Shown here one piece after another: positions 48,401 through 56,261 of a stretch of 64,000 nt of DNA. The position numbers and the translations under genes are program-made. The stretch spans positions 558,001-622,000 of the forward strand of contig CANLUT010000002.1 in NCBI GenBank assembly GCA_947494335.1. The letters run 5' to 3'. A model generated the notes under the pieces. It ran no database searches. It had not been told where the DNA came from and was given only the letters and a program-made list of their open reading frames with translations. The DNA is from Oligoflexales bacterium (GTDB lineage: Bacteria; Bdellovibrionota_B; Oligoflexia; Oligoflexales; RGVZ01). Within the stretch, counting starts at the first letter, position 1, and each line of letters starts with the position of its first letter.

Positions 48401-49843
48401 GACAATGTCGGCTTTTATCCGAATTTGTTCCGAAACAGCTGATGTCTGCGTTTTTCTACCCTTAATGCTTTTTGCAACACTTTCCCATTCATTCAAACGT
48501 GTCGAGAAGTCGTCTGGCTGTGGAAGTTCTGGGTCAGGGAAGCGATAAGGCGAGATCTTTAACGATAACATTTGAAGGTCGGCGATGGACTGAAGATCTT
48601 GGTTGTCTCGAAACTCGTCCGCAATTTTTTTACGCAGGTTACTCGCCTCAATTCTTCGACCTAGTTCAGTCAACCATGCGAGTTCCTTGAGTGCTAATTC
48701 ACCAGCTAGTTTTTGATCATTATTTTGTGCAGCCAGTGCGGCGCCTCGACGTAGAACGAATAATTTATCGTCGTCATCATTCACCTTTTCGAAAGTCTCA
48801 CTGACATCCACGAGTGAGGTTTGACTTTTGACGTGGCCAAAATCCGGTAGCCGATAAATGTCTAAGCTGTCTGAATCTTCGCTAGCAAAGTAAATATACG
48901 GTGAGAAGCTACGCGGATAAAATGCTGATCTTGAGCTGCTCGATAATGGAGCGATCTTGAAAGACTCAAGAGACGTCTTCCGCTCGACTTGTGCCGATGT
49001 TCTCAGGCTCCAAATGGTCGGTCGGTCCTCTGGAGTCAACTGGCCGTCACTATTTGTATCATCTGCGTAGCGAATAAAGGTGACCGTATCGTTGTCTGAG
49101 GAGAAATTCGGGTGGCCATCTTGTCCCATTATACCGTCTGTAAGGGGGTGCTCCTGACTATTTGTCAGGCTATAAAGATACAGTCGCCCGCCTCTTGAAT
49201 AGACGATCTTTGTTCCATCGGGGCTCACGCTTGGGTAATCGCCGCGGATTTCTGCAAGACTTGAAATTTTAGCTTCCTTATCCACATTAGCCAAATATAG
49301 CCTAGGCTCCTTGTTGCCCATTTCCCGTGCTGAAAAAACAATTTTCTTGCTATTCGGAAACCATGCAGGGCTGCGGTTTTCCAGTTCGCGCAGGTTGATG
49401 TCAATAAGTGTTGGTTCAATGATTCCGCCCAAATTCGAGATATTTGCACCCATTTCCATAATGTGAATGGCACCGGCAGCATTTGTTCTTCTTGAAACGA
49501 ATGCTATATATTTGCCATTTGGTGACATGACGGGGGAAAAGTCATCGGCAGGATGACTGGTTATCGGCGTCCCATAGCCCCCTCGGGTCTTCTTAACAAA
49601 GATGTCCTTATTTCCGTTACGGTCTGATGTATAAAACATATAAGACCCGTTTGGTGACAGAGTCGGGCTGAAGTTTGATTCGTTTCCGATTGTGATTCTT
49701 GTTGGGCTTTCGAAGGTTTCGTTTAGTTGCGGTAAACCAAACTCGGTTTTGGACGTGTACCTTCTGCTCGCGCAGTTATATGCTGAAAACGCGAAAAGAC
49801 TCGCTAAAATAGTAATTTTAAGATTTCTAGAAATGAATCTCAT
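42485..49843 (-). CDS. Giant lipoprotein: TolB-like propeller, TPR arrays and two degenerate CHAT-like domains
   Basis: About 2452 residues. A lipoprotein signal (ILASLFAFSAYNC) precedes a PD40/TolB-like beta-propeller (about 50-340: FSPTLSPNGSYMFYTSDRNG and similar repeats). Many TPR-like helices (about 370-1350) follow, then a CHAT-like core (about 1375-1560: RLYVVTDNTLIFEQIL...SFIPSPDFL), more TPRs (about 1580-2110) and a C-terminal CHAT-like domain (about 2125-2440). In the latter, the place of the His-Gly motif reads LLHISAKYD and the place of the Ser-Ala-Cys motif reads YFSQPTDSD, so the catalytic His and Cys seem lost. ATG 49843 is chosen as it gives a clean lipobox. It begins 2 bases after the upstream lipoprotein gene. 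Confidence 0.75.
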   Translation of the reverse strand: MRFISRNLKITILASLFAFSAYNCASRRYTSKTEFGLPQLNETFESPTRITIGNESNFSPTLSPNGSYMFYTSDRNGNKDIFVKKTRGGYGTPITSHPADDFSPVMSPNGKYIAFVSRRTNAAGAIHIMEMGANISNLGGIIEPTLIDINLRELENRSPAWFPNSKKIVFSAREMGNKEPRLYLANVDKEAKISSLAEIRGDYPSVSPDGTKIVYSRGGRLYLYSLTNSQEHPLTDGIMGQDGHPNFSSDNDTVTFIRYADDTNSDGQLTPEDRPTIWSLRTSAQVERKTSLESFKIAPLSSSSRSAFYPRSFSPYIYFASEDSDSLDIYRLPDFGHVKSQTSLVDVSETFEKVNDDDDKLFVLRRGAALAAQNNDQKLAGELALKELAWLTELGRRIEASNLRKKIADEFRDNQDLQSIADLQMLSLKISPYRFPDPELPQPDDFSTRLNEWESVAKSIKGRKTQTSAVSEQIRIKADIVLSEIAATKGDFRLAEITLRSIAGESSHHQYDAAKALGYLVRIEAARRRLQEATAVLIQLERKFPGEKTTLHYAAIDLMDAIKPNDPEAISKLNDILERCRGSGTLRGYIRKRLGEVMALTDKADAASSEYRLLLKEAEAPPHIYLEAARFLIKREESNGRISIVLAVFDDLREAIKKSTYSDRSEAAQMESEFYVRRGRILLNEGESALARRAFEKSTEINPGNISAQEGMIDVAEVLDELSTTIKSRRTLSEEAPRDPVRLYLLAYALQKQKRTTSSIRTKAISEAIEILENARQINGQIPQFHKLLGKLYLEKAHSAQAESMDKSFTGRLASSWTNTKSFFGFSDPNWFELSIDSSLTAYYLADEESADKAELSLQLANSYFENQTFTLSLRHYLRRISMLQLRPFADQRSEMRLFRHAGRSAFFADELKVAETMQKRSLQLAISYGSDIDKAYAIDALALTLREQGKVEEARVAYSKLLEVQSKLGNKANLVTTRINIAYCFMMASKREQALEQYAKAEILLAEIKTEDNLKTSDGILIDIAGENSAARGFTSLDQKIQIASFRAQIREGQGDLKKAQDELIQKIALLNEKRKRGKKFGFGEGYLSEDLAVSHNNLGYLLANMGQLPEAMKHFSEGLGYAQTLRSKGQEFPSRSEWINLLDLARTQLRRADLKTLPKEEQAQIEKQLTQALNELSKPVASGNRDASLAAAALNSVLAQIISSDILTTDERRSIAQSKFQESILLAQKLGLELPFVNSANLNLDRDEAAKNPNRQEILSSHIEFRRSAVSRPGLAWKYLATRGLCTQAIEALSSHVSSGGKILENDATLMRTCVETQLAKNDADADAKLRLLRQYFSIMSRLIIQGGQGESQNQITSQVSELFRIGKAERIGAALNASEVMVTFYKGDDGVVTLSFISPMGEEGIRTIAPDSETKSVNQNSISKILNERVGNKTIDRLYVVTDNTLIFEQILRWSKSRPKLTISFIPSPDFLPNIIANRPLHFDAELISENDSGSQFFRGFLQGVATGKTRPLVITRKIENTANTSLRAQFYESPLEDVSQDLFDQALIIGYPGVNAKVANEQSSKYFQRAMAESETSKRSGEPELAYLRARESFYYAWLSGNKEELYKASNLAYHTALEQNNKTDLVYFLNAQRHFSEELKKDQSTLKDIEAAEIQQKGGRFDDAERILARVLSSKQASTLKPDDLARVHDLQGIIHQQRRRFDEAIKSLLTAKGYYQKAKDWGKLAICNLRLAKINAYELFDFAEAKKLLSEADKIGLVQNSQSVRLEIRLVTARILIQSHEETNAQNLLIALLKEDSARLAATELAELHNALAESLYWQSRLSEAKFHLNEAAKQISRVKSDQTSASLKLRTNNLRAMILAAEGKRTESLALFNSSILQAIETKQKIVERDLRHNLAHWHRQWGEFSKAAALFESAITINEELAKIDPQNVPFSITETANLALVIGMSGDPKSARVLLDKSLSKPVIKGIRYAYIFTLLVEADILVMLGQTEEAEKKLSVALDVAGRFQILNLKWRAQYGLGLLALKQNKYNTSLEFLKQSYDYISKMPVGVLKAEFSSNSIAQVSYLDVHERYIEALLSSDLKNQAFETSLDFELKLKEYNIGKSSSKGAEKFINVANQLSKDGLVVAYFFGERSSHIFRLVNRKLEYRKLNLRRSELERTLTDLSLGDKQIQERSLNQLSESLLRPIQADIVRSDRLRVISTRTTSAIPFAGLQLSGKYLVESVEISYLPIGYITPQQKNIDFADNRLLKVLGVLTPQDKKSFLSKERTLLPRFFPDSQILYDDGMSKNKVQAALGGKNLLHISAKYDTNAVEPKLSEIQLNSKQTKTGAIRVDELLIGNDSIKLAYFSQPTDSDTVAEALFERGIRDFIGSDAPKNQSDTLFVTKNFYRFLQQKGDPCLALRQAQIQTIKFMPESTSWSYMKIYSACGRNPGETPTEESSPKP

Positions 49844-49845
49844 GA

Positions 49846-50424
49846 TTATTGCTTGACCGTCCACCGATTGCCCACATTGAACCAATGTCCTGTTGGAGAT
49901 TTCTCAAAGATATCTCGCGCAAAATTTGTACGAATTTGAGATTCCTCCGAATCTTTTGACTTGGCCTCGTCGGTGATTGAGCTCTTCCAAATAATGCCGC
50001 GATCACGATTTTCCTCGTCTATCAATGCCTCGGCCAGCTTGATTTGCTCGGGTGACGCCTGCGTAACTCCGCCGAGGGATTTTGGGAGCAAGCCGACAGA
50101 ACCGTCAGAAGTTTCTCCGATGATTCCGTTATCTTTGAGTTCTTTAATATCGTCAGCATTGAACTCTCGGTTTTTCTGTGCGCGCTCGAGCTCGACGGTT
50201 GCTAGAGACTTTCGTTGTGACTTTACCTCAATATCCTTTGAAGTTTTTTCAAAGTTAGTAACGATAAGGTCGTCTTCAAGCTCTCGATAGTTCCCCATGA
50301 TCTGATTCTCTAGTGCTGTTTTTTGAGATGTCAGCTCAAATTTGAAGGAGCAAGCGCTTAGAAGTAGTGCGCTCGTGATTGTTAGGATTCGAAGTTCCGG
50401 TAAGCGATTAGTGTGCAGAATCAT
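49846..50424 (-). CDS. DUF1318 (YdbL)-like lipoprotein
   Basis: A 192-residue lipoprotein (signal plus lipobox ITSALLLSAC). The middle and end (IKELKDNGIIGETSDGSVGLL, then LAEALIDEENRDRG and GHWFNVGNRWTVKQ) match the pattern of DUF1318/YdbL: a G-x-x-G-E turn, a helix with E-N-x-x-R, and a terminal G-x-W-x-x-x-G-x-W. In E. coli, ydbL follows ydbH and ynbE. Here it follows an AsmA/YdbH-like gene with a 17-base overlap, so the assignment is supported by context. The extra N-terminal part may cover the YnbE role. Confidence 0.72.
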   Translation of the reverse strand: MILHTNRLPELRILTITSALLLSACSFKFELTSQKTALENQIMGNYRELEDDLIVTNFEKTSKDIEVKSQRKSLATVELERAQKNREFNADDIKELKDNGIIGETSDGSVGLLPKSLGGVTQASPEQIKLAEALIDEENRDRGIIWKSSITDEAKSKDSEESQIRTNFARDIFEKSPTGHWFNVGNRWTVKQ

Positions 50425-53400
50425 TTGTGTCCTCGCCCTGTTCTCGGAAGTTGTTAATTAGCTTTGCAATAGGAAATCCCTGGAGTTTTGGCGTTGGAAT
50501 CGGCGCAGACAGAAGTCTTAAATTCACATCTAAGCCAATTTCCCCGTTTTTGATTGGAACGGAAACAAGTTTTACATCACCAAAATTCAAAGCAGTTTTG
50601 ATTGCGCTAATCGTCGCATCTCGGTCGCCTGGATCAATGTAATAAAGAATCATTCTCAGTTGGTCTTTTCCGATGGAGGTAATGCTCAGGCCTCCCTGCA
50701 TGTCCCCAGTTCTCAAATCATAGTTAAGGTGTGCGGCTGCATCAATTAGCGGATTATTGGATGAGAGTATGTTTTTAGATTTTTTTCTAAGCCCAGGCAC
50801 AGTCTTTACTAGCTTCTCGGTATTTATACGAGTTGCGTGAAAGGATGTTTTTAGGCTCGTGGGCCGCTCATCGAATGCGAGCTTGAAGTCAGCGTGAAGC
50901 TTTCCTCCTAAAAAGGATGCAACCGCATTGTTAATCGCAAGTTGGTTTTGTGTTAGCTCCAGATCAACTTCGATGTTTTCGATATTTAGATTCATGGCCC
51001 GAGCTGATCGTACTTTTATGGGTCTTCTTTGGGTATAAAACTCACGAAAGTTCGCGTAGTCTTGATTGAGTGTAATTCGCGTGTCGCCTGTTACGGCTGG
51101 TTTAATTCGTGTTAGATAATTATTGGCCTCATTAATTACGGCATCGTCGTCGATGGCGCCTAATTCTGTTTGGGTGCCATCGTCGGCTGTTGTGTTACGA
51201 TCTTGCTTGGTTGGGGTAGTGCTGAATTTTTTAAATGATGAGATCTGAATTGCTTGCTGGAGGGGGATTGTGCCTGAAATGTCTTGAATCTCGGCGCTTA
51301 TATTTGGACTGTCTTGGGACTGAAATGAAGCGCTGACGTTTTGCAGGTCAATTAGCGCGGTCAGGTTGGCTGTGTCCATATCCGAAGATGAGATGAGGAC
51401 ATCTGTCTTGACGGAGCCCTTTGCATCAAATCCTTTAACAAACCCTCTAGGGATATCATCAACCGATACTTTAGTTTTCACATTGAAACTTGTCGGCTGC
51501 TGCTCATCATCTAATGTCAGCTCAGCTGCTGATTCGACTGCGGTGGCCAAGTCTGGCAGCGCGATCTTTAGGCTTTGAATGTTGAGATTGCGCAGGGAGC
51601 TTGTGTTTCCTGATGAGGTAAGTTTTATGTTTGTGAGTGGTTTATTAAGCGCAGATGGGATATCCACTCTCCCAACTGAAAACTCTGCATTAAAGGACGT
51701 TTTGATGGAGTTTAAAATCTTAGCGAGGCTATAGGATAAGTTGGCGTTGCTTACTAAATTAGTTTTTAGATCAACCCCATGAACGCGAACTTCGTGAGTT
51801 TTCTTCGCCTTACCTTCAATTTGTGCGCCAGCCACGTCAATTGTTTGGCGGATGCTAGTTGAGAGTTTTCTTTCCGATCCGTCGATATTGAGACTGTAAC
51901 CTGCCTTTTTTACGAATGCTCGATTGGCTGGGATTGCGAGCGAAAGATCCGTTATAGTTAAGGCGGTTTCGTGCCTTAGCTTTAGTGCATTTGTTTTTGG
52001 ATTGAAATGACCTTTTCCGTCAATGAGGCCGGATCCTTTTATTTCCGACTTGAATGCAAGTTGGCCCTTTATGTCTTCTGGCACAAATTTAGGAATCAGC
52101 ATTCTCGACGCATTTGCTTTGATTTGGGACCAAATTTTCTCGAATGATGGTATCGCGGCTTCGTTGGTCACTTCAAAGGTTTGACAGCCGTCATTGCATT
52201 TGGCAATTAGTTGTTGGGATAGCAACTCACCTAATTTGAGTCTCTGATGCAGAAATAGGGATCTGAGGCTATCTGCACTGTCGGCGTCCACCTCGAAAGA
52301 AAATGGCACGCTTACAGGTTCAAAGGAGTCTCCCTCAACTCCAACGTTTCCAATATTGATAGCTAACTTTGAGGTGGCTGTTGTCGGCAGGGGGAAATGA
52401 AGGCCGTTGGTCATTGAGGCTGTGATATTACGAAGGTAAGCGGTATTGTTTTGGTTTTCTTTTTTGAAACGGAAGTTTAGTGATTCGAGGCTATGACTCA
52501 TCTTTGATGAGATTTGGATATTGTCAGTCTCTTTTCTGTTTTCTTCGAACTGGTAAGCAAAGTTGTAGTTAGCCATCGATAAGCCCATCGAAGGAAGTGA
52601 TGCTTGCAATTTTTTTCCTTCGATCACAGCGGATGTTATGTTTGGCATTAATAGGTAGAGTTTTGATTCAGATATATTTTGGGCGACCTGATCAGGTCTT
52701 ACATTGCCAGCGATTTTGCTGATAGCGATATTTATTTCTCCGTCTGATTTTAATTCAAAAGGTAGCAGTTTTGACAGATTGCTGGGTAGTTTCATGGTTA
52801 ATCTAGTTTGGTGGCTTGCCGAATAGCTGAGGATTTTGTCGTCTTCTGAGTTTGGATATATCGAGAGATTTGTTTCGGATCTGAGGAGCTCATCCAATAT
52901 TTTTAATCTTATTTTTCTTATATCAAATCCGCCTAGTTTCTCATTGGCCACCATTTGAAGACTTAAGTTTGAGCTAAGCTTATCGGTCAGAATATTATTC
53001 ATGGCTAGATTCTGTAGGCTTATGCCCAACTCTGCATCTAGATGGCGCCAGTATGCCGATAGGTTTACTAAAGCCGATAAGTCAGTCAAAGTGACTTTTT
53101 TTCCGTCTTGAAGAATGTTGACGTCTAGATGTTGGATCCCGATTTTTGTTGCTTTTATGCGGATTGGTATCCAAAACATTTTGGATAGACTTCTTATGAC
53201 TCCGCCAATCGGTACGGATTCACTCGAAGCTCCAGGCTGTTGTGGTTGTGATTTACCCGATTTAATTCTGTAAAGAGTGATTCCTTGGAATTCGGATTTG
53301 GCGTAGTCACCATTTACTGCGATTATTCCGCCATGTATCTGGGCTCGCGTAATTCGCAGGGTGCCATAGAGAAGTGCCCAAAGATTGTAATGTAGCCTAA

Positions 53401-53683
53401 ACTCTTTTATGTGTATGAACTCTTTAGCCGGGATCTGACGCACAGTTCCGTCGATTTGTGGTGGTTGAAATTTTATGTTCCTACCTGTAAATCCTCGGAA
53501 CGCATTGAAGTCCAATGCTTCAATAGCAAGTTTTCCACCGGTCTCTTCGGCAACACTTTTCTCCAGGAGACGGAGCACTTTTTGAGTGTCAGTCACCAGA
53601 TAAAGAGTCACGGCTAATGTTATGACGATGGTCGCTCCAGCTGCGAACAGCGCAAGCAACCAGCGAAGTATTGTTCGCCACAC
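50408..53683 (-). CDS. AsmA/YdbH-like intermembrane protein
   Basis: About 1091 residues: one N-terminal membrane helix (TILRWLLALFAAGATIVITL), then an almost wholly periplasmic, beta-rich chain with repeated strands such as FRLHYNLWALLYGTLRITRAQIHGG, as in AsmA-like proteins. E. coli YdbH, TamB and YhdP are known to help carry phospholipids to the outer membrane. Sequence alone shows only the fold class. GTG 53683 is preferred to TTG 53716 because AGGAG lies upstream of it. It is the first gene of a three-gene operon. Confidence 0.75.
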   Translation of the reverse strand: MWRTILRWLLALFAAGATIVITLAVTLYLVTDTQKVLRLLEKSVAEETGGKLAIEALDFNAFRGFTGRNIKFQPPQIDGTVRQIPAKEFIHIKEFRLHYNLWALLYGTLRITRAQIHGGIIAVNGDYAKSEFQGITLYRIKSGKSQPQQPGASSESVPIGGVIRSLSKMFWIPIRIKATKIGIQHLDVNILQDGKKVTLTDLSALVNLSAYWRHLDAELGISLQNLAMNNILTDKLSSNLSLQMVANEKLGGFDIRKIRLKILDELLRSETNLSIYPNSEDDKILSYSASHQTRLTMKLPSNLSKLLPFELKSDGEINIAISKIAGNVRPDQVAQNISESKLYLLMPNITSAVIEGKKLQASLPSMGLSMANYNFAYQFEENRKETDNIQISSKMSHSLESLNFRFKKENQNNTAYLRNITASMTNGLHFPLPTTATSKLAINIGNVGVEGDSFEPVSVPFSFEVDADSADSLRSLFLHQRLKLGELLSQQLIAKCNDGCQTFEVTNEAAIPSFEKIWSQIKANASRMLIPKFVPEDIKGQLAFKSEIKGSGLIDGKGHFNPKTNALKLRHETALTITDLSLAIPANRAFVKKAGYSLNIDGSERKLSTSIRQTIDVAGAQIEGKAKKTHEVRVHGVDLKTNLVSNANLSYSLAKILNSIKTSFNAEFSVGRVDIPSALNKPLTNIKLTSSGNTSSLRNLNIQSLKIALPDLATAVESAAELTLDDEQQPTSFNVKTKVSVDDIPRGFVKGFDAKGSVKTDVLISSSDMDTANLTALIDLQNVSASFQSQDSPNISAEIQDISGTIPLQQAIQISSFKKFSTTPTKQDRNTTADDGTQTELGAIDDDAVINEANNYLTRIKPAVTGDTRITLNQDYANFREFYTQRRPIKVRSARAMNLNIENIEVDLELTQNQLAINNAVASFLGGKLHADFKLAFDERPTSLKTSFHATRINTEKLVKTVPGLRKKSKNILSSNNPLIDAAAHLNYDLRTGDMQGGLSITSIGKDQLRMILYYIDPGDRDATISAIKTALNFGDVKLVSVPIKNGEIGLDVNLRLLSAPIPTPKLQGFPIAKLINNFREQGEDTNDSAH

Positions 53684-53817
53684 GTTTAACGCTCCTAAGA
53701 GAGCCGTAAATATCAAGGATAATTAAAGTATATCAGTTTTCGGCGGGGGCACGTAGAGGCGCTACTAGGCTGAAATGCTCACCTTACAACGGTTTGACTT
53801 GTCTACAGATAGGTCAA

Positions 53818-54906
53818 CTATTTCTGGTTATTCCAAAAGCGAACTGACCATGGAGAGCGCTCAACAGCCTTAATTCCCATGCTCGAAGCAGTTTTAAGGA
53901 TGGCCTCAAAGTCGTGACTGATGGTTGCTCCAGCTTTTTGAGTGACCTCGTCTTCTGTGGGCAAATCAAAATCATTGGCCCCAAAGTTGAGACCAAGTAA
54001 TGCATCAGCATTCTTGGTGAGAACAGATGTGCGGATATTTCGAATGTTGTGGAGGTAGATACGACTAACAGCCAACCAGCGAAGATATTCGTTCGTTGAA
54101 ATTTCATTTCCACCGAACTCATTGTTCCAAGGCTTGTAGGTCCAACATAGAAAGCTTGCGAGTGTACCACCGACGCGGTCTTGGAACGCTCGCAGAGACT
54201 CCAAATGATTTAGTCGTTCATCCAGTGTTTCGTCAAAGCCAATAACCATGGTCGCTGTTGAGCCCATTCCGGCCCGCAAGATGGCCTCTTGGCCATTAAA
54301 GTAATCCTCAACCGTGAATTTTCCTGGGCTGTGACGCTTGCGGAAACTATTATCCATTATTTCTGCGCCGCCTCCAGTAACCCAGCGCGTACCGCTTGCC
54401 GCAAGGATCTGAGCGCCTTCGTCGTAACTGAGTTTCGACACCTTGCAAGAGAACATAAACTCAGCAACGGTCATCTCGTAAAACTCAAGGTCAGTGTAGC
54501 GTCTTCTCACTTCTGAGAATAGTTGCGCGTAGTCGGTGATCTTTAGTTTTGGATGAAAACCACCGTTGAAGCCAACCAGTTTTCCGCCGAGCTGCACGAG
54601 TGCATTAATTTTCTCGCACACTTGATCAGTACTTAGAAGGTATGTGTCCTTAGCGTGAGGTAGTCTATAAAAAGAGCAGTAGTCACATTTGGCAACGCAT
54701 ACATTGGTGTAATTGACGATCGCCATGATCAGGTAGCTTGCTTCGTCTAGCGAATGAAATCGCGATTTGACGGATGTTGAGAGTTCGCTCAGTTGCTCGT
54801 CTGTGGCTTCAAGGAAGAGAAAGCCAGCGTCCTGGCGTGTTATCGGTAAGCCAGACAAAACCTTCTTTTCAATTTGATCCAGGACAGCCATGACGCTTGT
54901 TCTCAT
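53818..54906 (-). CDS. mqnC: Dehypoxanthine futalosine cyclase MqnC
   Basis: A 362-residue radical SAM enzyme. The cluster motif CVAKCDYC (Cys70, Cys74, Cys77) lies in IVNYTNVCVAKCDYCSFYRL, which is the typical MqnC/CofH start. LASFLCWTYKPWNNEF is also characteristic, with the E. coli-like BioB ordering absent. It performs the cyclisation step of the futalosine route to menaquinone, as does mqnP elsewhere in this window. MqnE or CofH could look similar, so function is by family. Confidence 0.88.
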   Translation of the reverse strand: MRTSVMAVLDQIEKKVLSGLPITRQDAGFLFLEATDEQLSELSTSVKSRFHSLDEASYLIMAIVNYTNVCVAKCDYCSFYRLPHAKDTYLLSTDQVCEKINALVQLGGKLVGFNGGFHPKLKITDYAQLFSEVRRRYTDLEFYEMTVAEFMFSCKVSKLSYDEGAQILAASGTRWVTGGGAEIMDNSFRKRHSPGKFTVEDYFNGQEAILRAGMGSTATMVIGFDETLDERLNHLESLRAFQDRVGGTLASFLCWTYKPWNNEFGGNEISTNEYLRWLAVSRIYLHNIRNIRTSVLTKNADALLGLNFGANDFDLPTEDEVTQKAGATISHDFEAILKTASSMGIKAVERSPWSVRFWNNQK

Positions 54907-55070
54907 AAAATAGTGGTCGCAACAGTCACAAAATAGCTGGATAGCAGGGGTTTGCCACTGAATTTTTCAAGAAATTTTTAAGAATTTATTTAATCATTTT
55001 CTATCGAGCTATTAATATCGATGCAGTATGTGTTTAAAAAACTAAGGAATTCATGCATTTAAAAGAAAAT

Positions 55071-55133
55071 GGGGGCTTGCATGTTGCCGACAAAGCCACT
55101 AGAAACTCGGCGTTCGATGGGCAGGGTGCCCCC
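55071..55133 (+). promoter_or_regulatory. Structured leader before the hemerythrin-like gene (speculative)
   Basis: GGGGGC (55071-55076) can pair with GCCCCC (55128-55133), enclosing GCCGA (55086-55090) with TCGGC (55107-55111). The loop contains CAAAGCC. It lies in a leader of about 150 bases before ATG 55170. It could be a riboswitch-like or protein-binding element, but it does not match a class I recognise. Confidence 0.3.
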
Positions 55134-55169
55134 AGTAGTATTACTTTTAATCGAAGGAGAACGCACACG

Positions 55170-55649
55170 ATGGATCTGCTTCACTTCATGAAAGAGGAGT
55201 ATTCGGCAATTAGGTCCGAATTTCCGGCGCTGGTTGCCAATGATATCCCGCAAGTTTTGTCGGGTAAGGCGCTTGATCAGTTTATGACGCGTGTTGAGCT
55301 TGTGACTAGAGTTGGCGGCGAGCTTGTGATTCCAGAGTTGGTCGATGCAGGCCGGGGAGCTTCTGCTGCGGCAATGCTGGCAGAAGAGCAAACCAAAGTG
55401 ATTCGTCGCTTGGTTGCATCTTACAGCAAGCACCGGGAGCTTCCAGAGCCGAAAATTATTGAGATATTTCGGAAGGTTGGCCGACACCTAGACCAGATGG
55501 AAAAGGTTGTTCTGCCATTGGTTCGAGAGCTTATTCCCACGGCAGTCCGCGAGGAAATCGGCGAGATCGCATTGGATTACCGCGAAGACTTGGCGGCAGT
55601 TAATGTGAAACCGGCTAGCAGCAAGCTCAAGACCACAATAAGCGCTTGA
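55170..55649 (+). CDS. Hemerythrin-like protein
   Basis: About 159 residues, all helical. The start MDLLHFMKEEYSAI, the middle (YSKHRELPEPKI) and the later RKVGRHLDQMEKVVLPLV hold His and Glu in places like the HHE cation-binding fold, but the full ligand set is not certain. ATG 55170 is chosen for AAGGAG 9 bases upstream. Possible roles are iron or oxygen sensing or storage. Confidence 0.5.
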   Translation: MDLLHFMKEEYSAIRSEFPALVANDIPQVLSGKALDQFMTRVELVTRVGGELVIPELVDAGRGASAAAMLAEEQTKVIRRLVASYSKHRELPEPKIIEIFRKVGRHLDQMEKVVLPLVRELIPTAVREEIGEIALDYREDLAAVNVKPASSKLKTTISA

Positions 55650-55778
55650 CCGTGCTGAAAGTTTTGGGGTATCAGAGGTGTCTTCAACTTGCGCGGAATG
55701 TCTTGGTTAGACCCAAGGCGGAGTAGTTTAAGTCGTTGATTTTGTGAGAAGAATGTATTCGATATTTTGGGTGAGTCC

Positions 55779-56183
55779 ATGAAAAATCTGATTATCAATA
55801 AGTTTGAAAAGCGCGTGTTCAAAGACGTTAAGCCTCTACCTGAGTTCCGCTCTGGTGACACAGTTCGCGTCCATTACAAAATTCAGGAAGGCGCTGATGC
55901 TTCCAAGTTTCGTATTCAGACCTACGAAGGTGTCGTCACTCGTTACCGCAAAGGTACTGCAGGCGGATCTTTCACTGTAAGGAAAATCTCCGCAGCAGGC
56001 GTTGGTGTCGAGCGCGTATTCCCAACGATGAGCCCCCTCGTCGATAAGGTTGAAATTGTGGCGCAAGGCCGCGTTCGTCGCAGCCGTCTTTATTATCTTC
56101 GTGATCTCTCTGGTAAGGCTGCTCGTATTCGTAGCCGTTACTTGGGTGGTGAGAGCGAAGTCCAAGCTAAGACTGAAGGATAA
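55779..56183 (+). CDS. rplS: 50S ribosomal protein L19
   Basis: A 134-residue L19 with the [25 protein letters not shown] and [13 protein letters not shown] signatures. In most bacteria rplS follows rpsP-rimM-trmD, which are not here. The usual rnhB and yraN neighbours are present but on the opposite strand. A strong terminator follows. Confidence 0.95.
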   Translation: MKNLIINKFEKRVFKDVKPLPEFRSGDTVRVHYKIQEGADASKFRIQTYEGVVTRYRKGTAGGSFTVRKISAAGVGVERVFPTMSPLVDKVEIVAQGRVRRSRLYYLRDLSGKAARIRSRYLGGESEVQAKTEG

Positions 56184-56208
56184 TTCGGCGTCGTTTATTT
56201 TACGTATG

Positions 56209-56241
56209 AAAGCCCCGCTGCATTGGTCAGCGGGGCTTTTC
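56209..56241. terminator. Bidirectional terminator between rplS and yraN
   Basis: A 12-bp stem AAAGCCCCGCTG / CAGCGGGGCTTT (56209-56220 and 56228-56239) with a 7-base loop and flanking T serves both converging transcripts. Confidence 0.9.
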
Positions 56242-56261
56242 TATTCCCAGTTAGCAATCTT

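Noticed and set aside
42485-49885. Active CHAT protease in the giant lipoprotein
   Set aside because: The His and Cys positions of the C-terminal domain appear replaced, so protease activity is not claimed.
55071-55133. Possible c-di-GMP-I riboswitch
   Set aside because: The core sequence order of that class (CAAACC, then GGGACGCAAAGCC) is not present; kept only as a generic structured leader.
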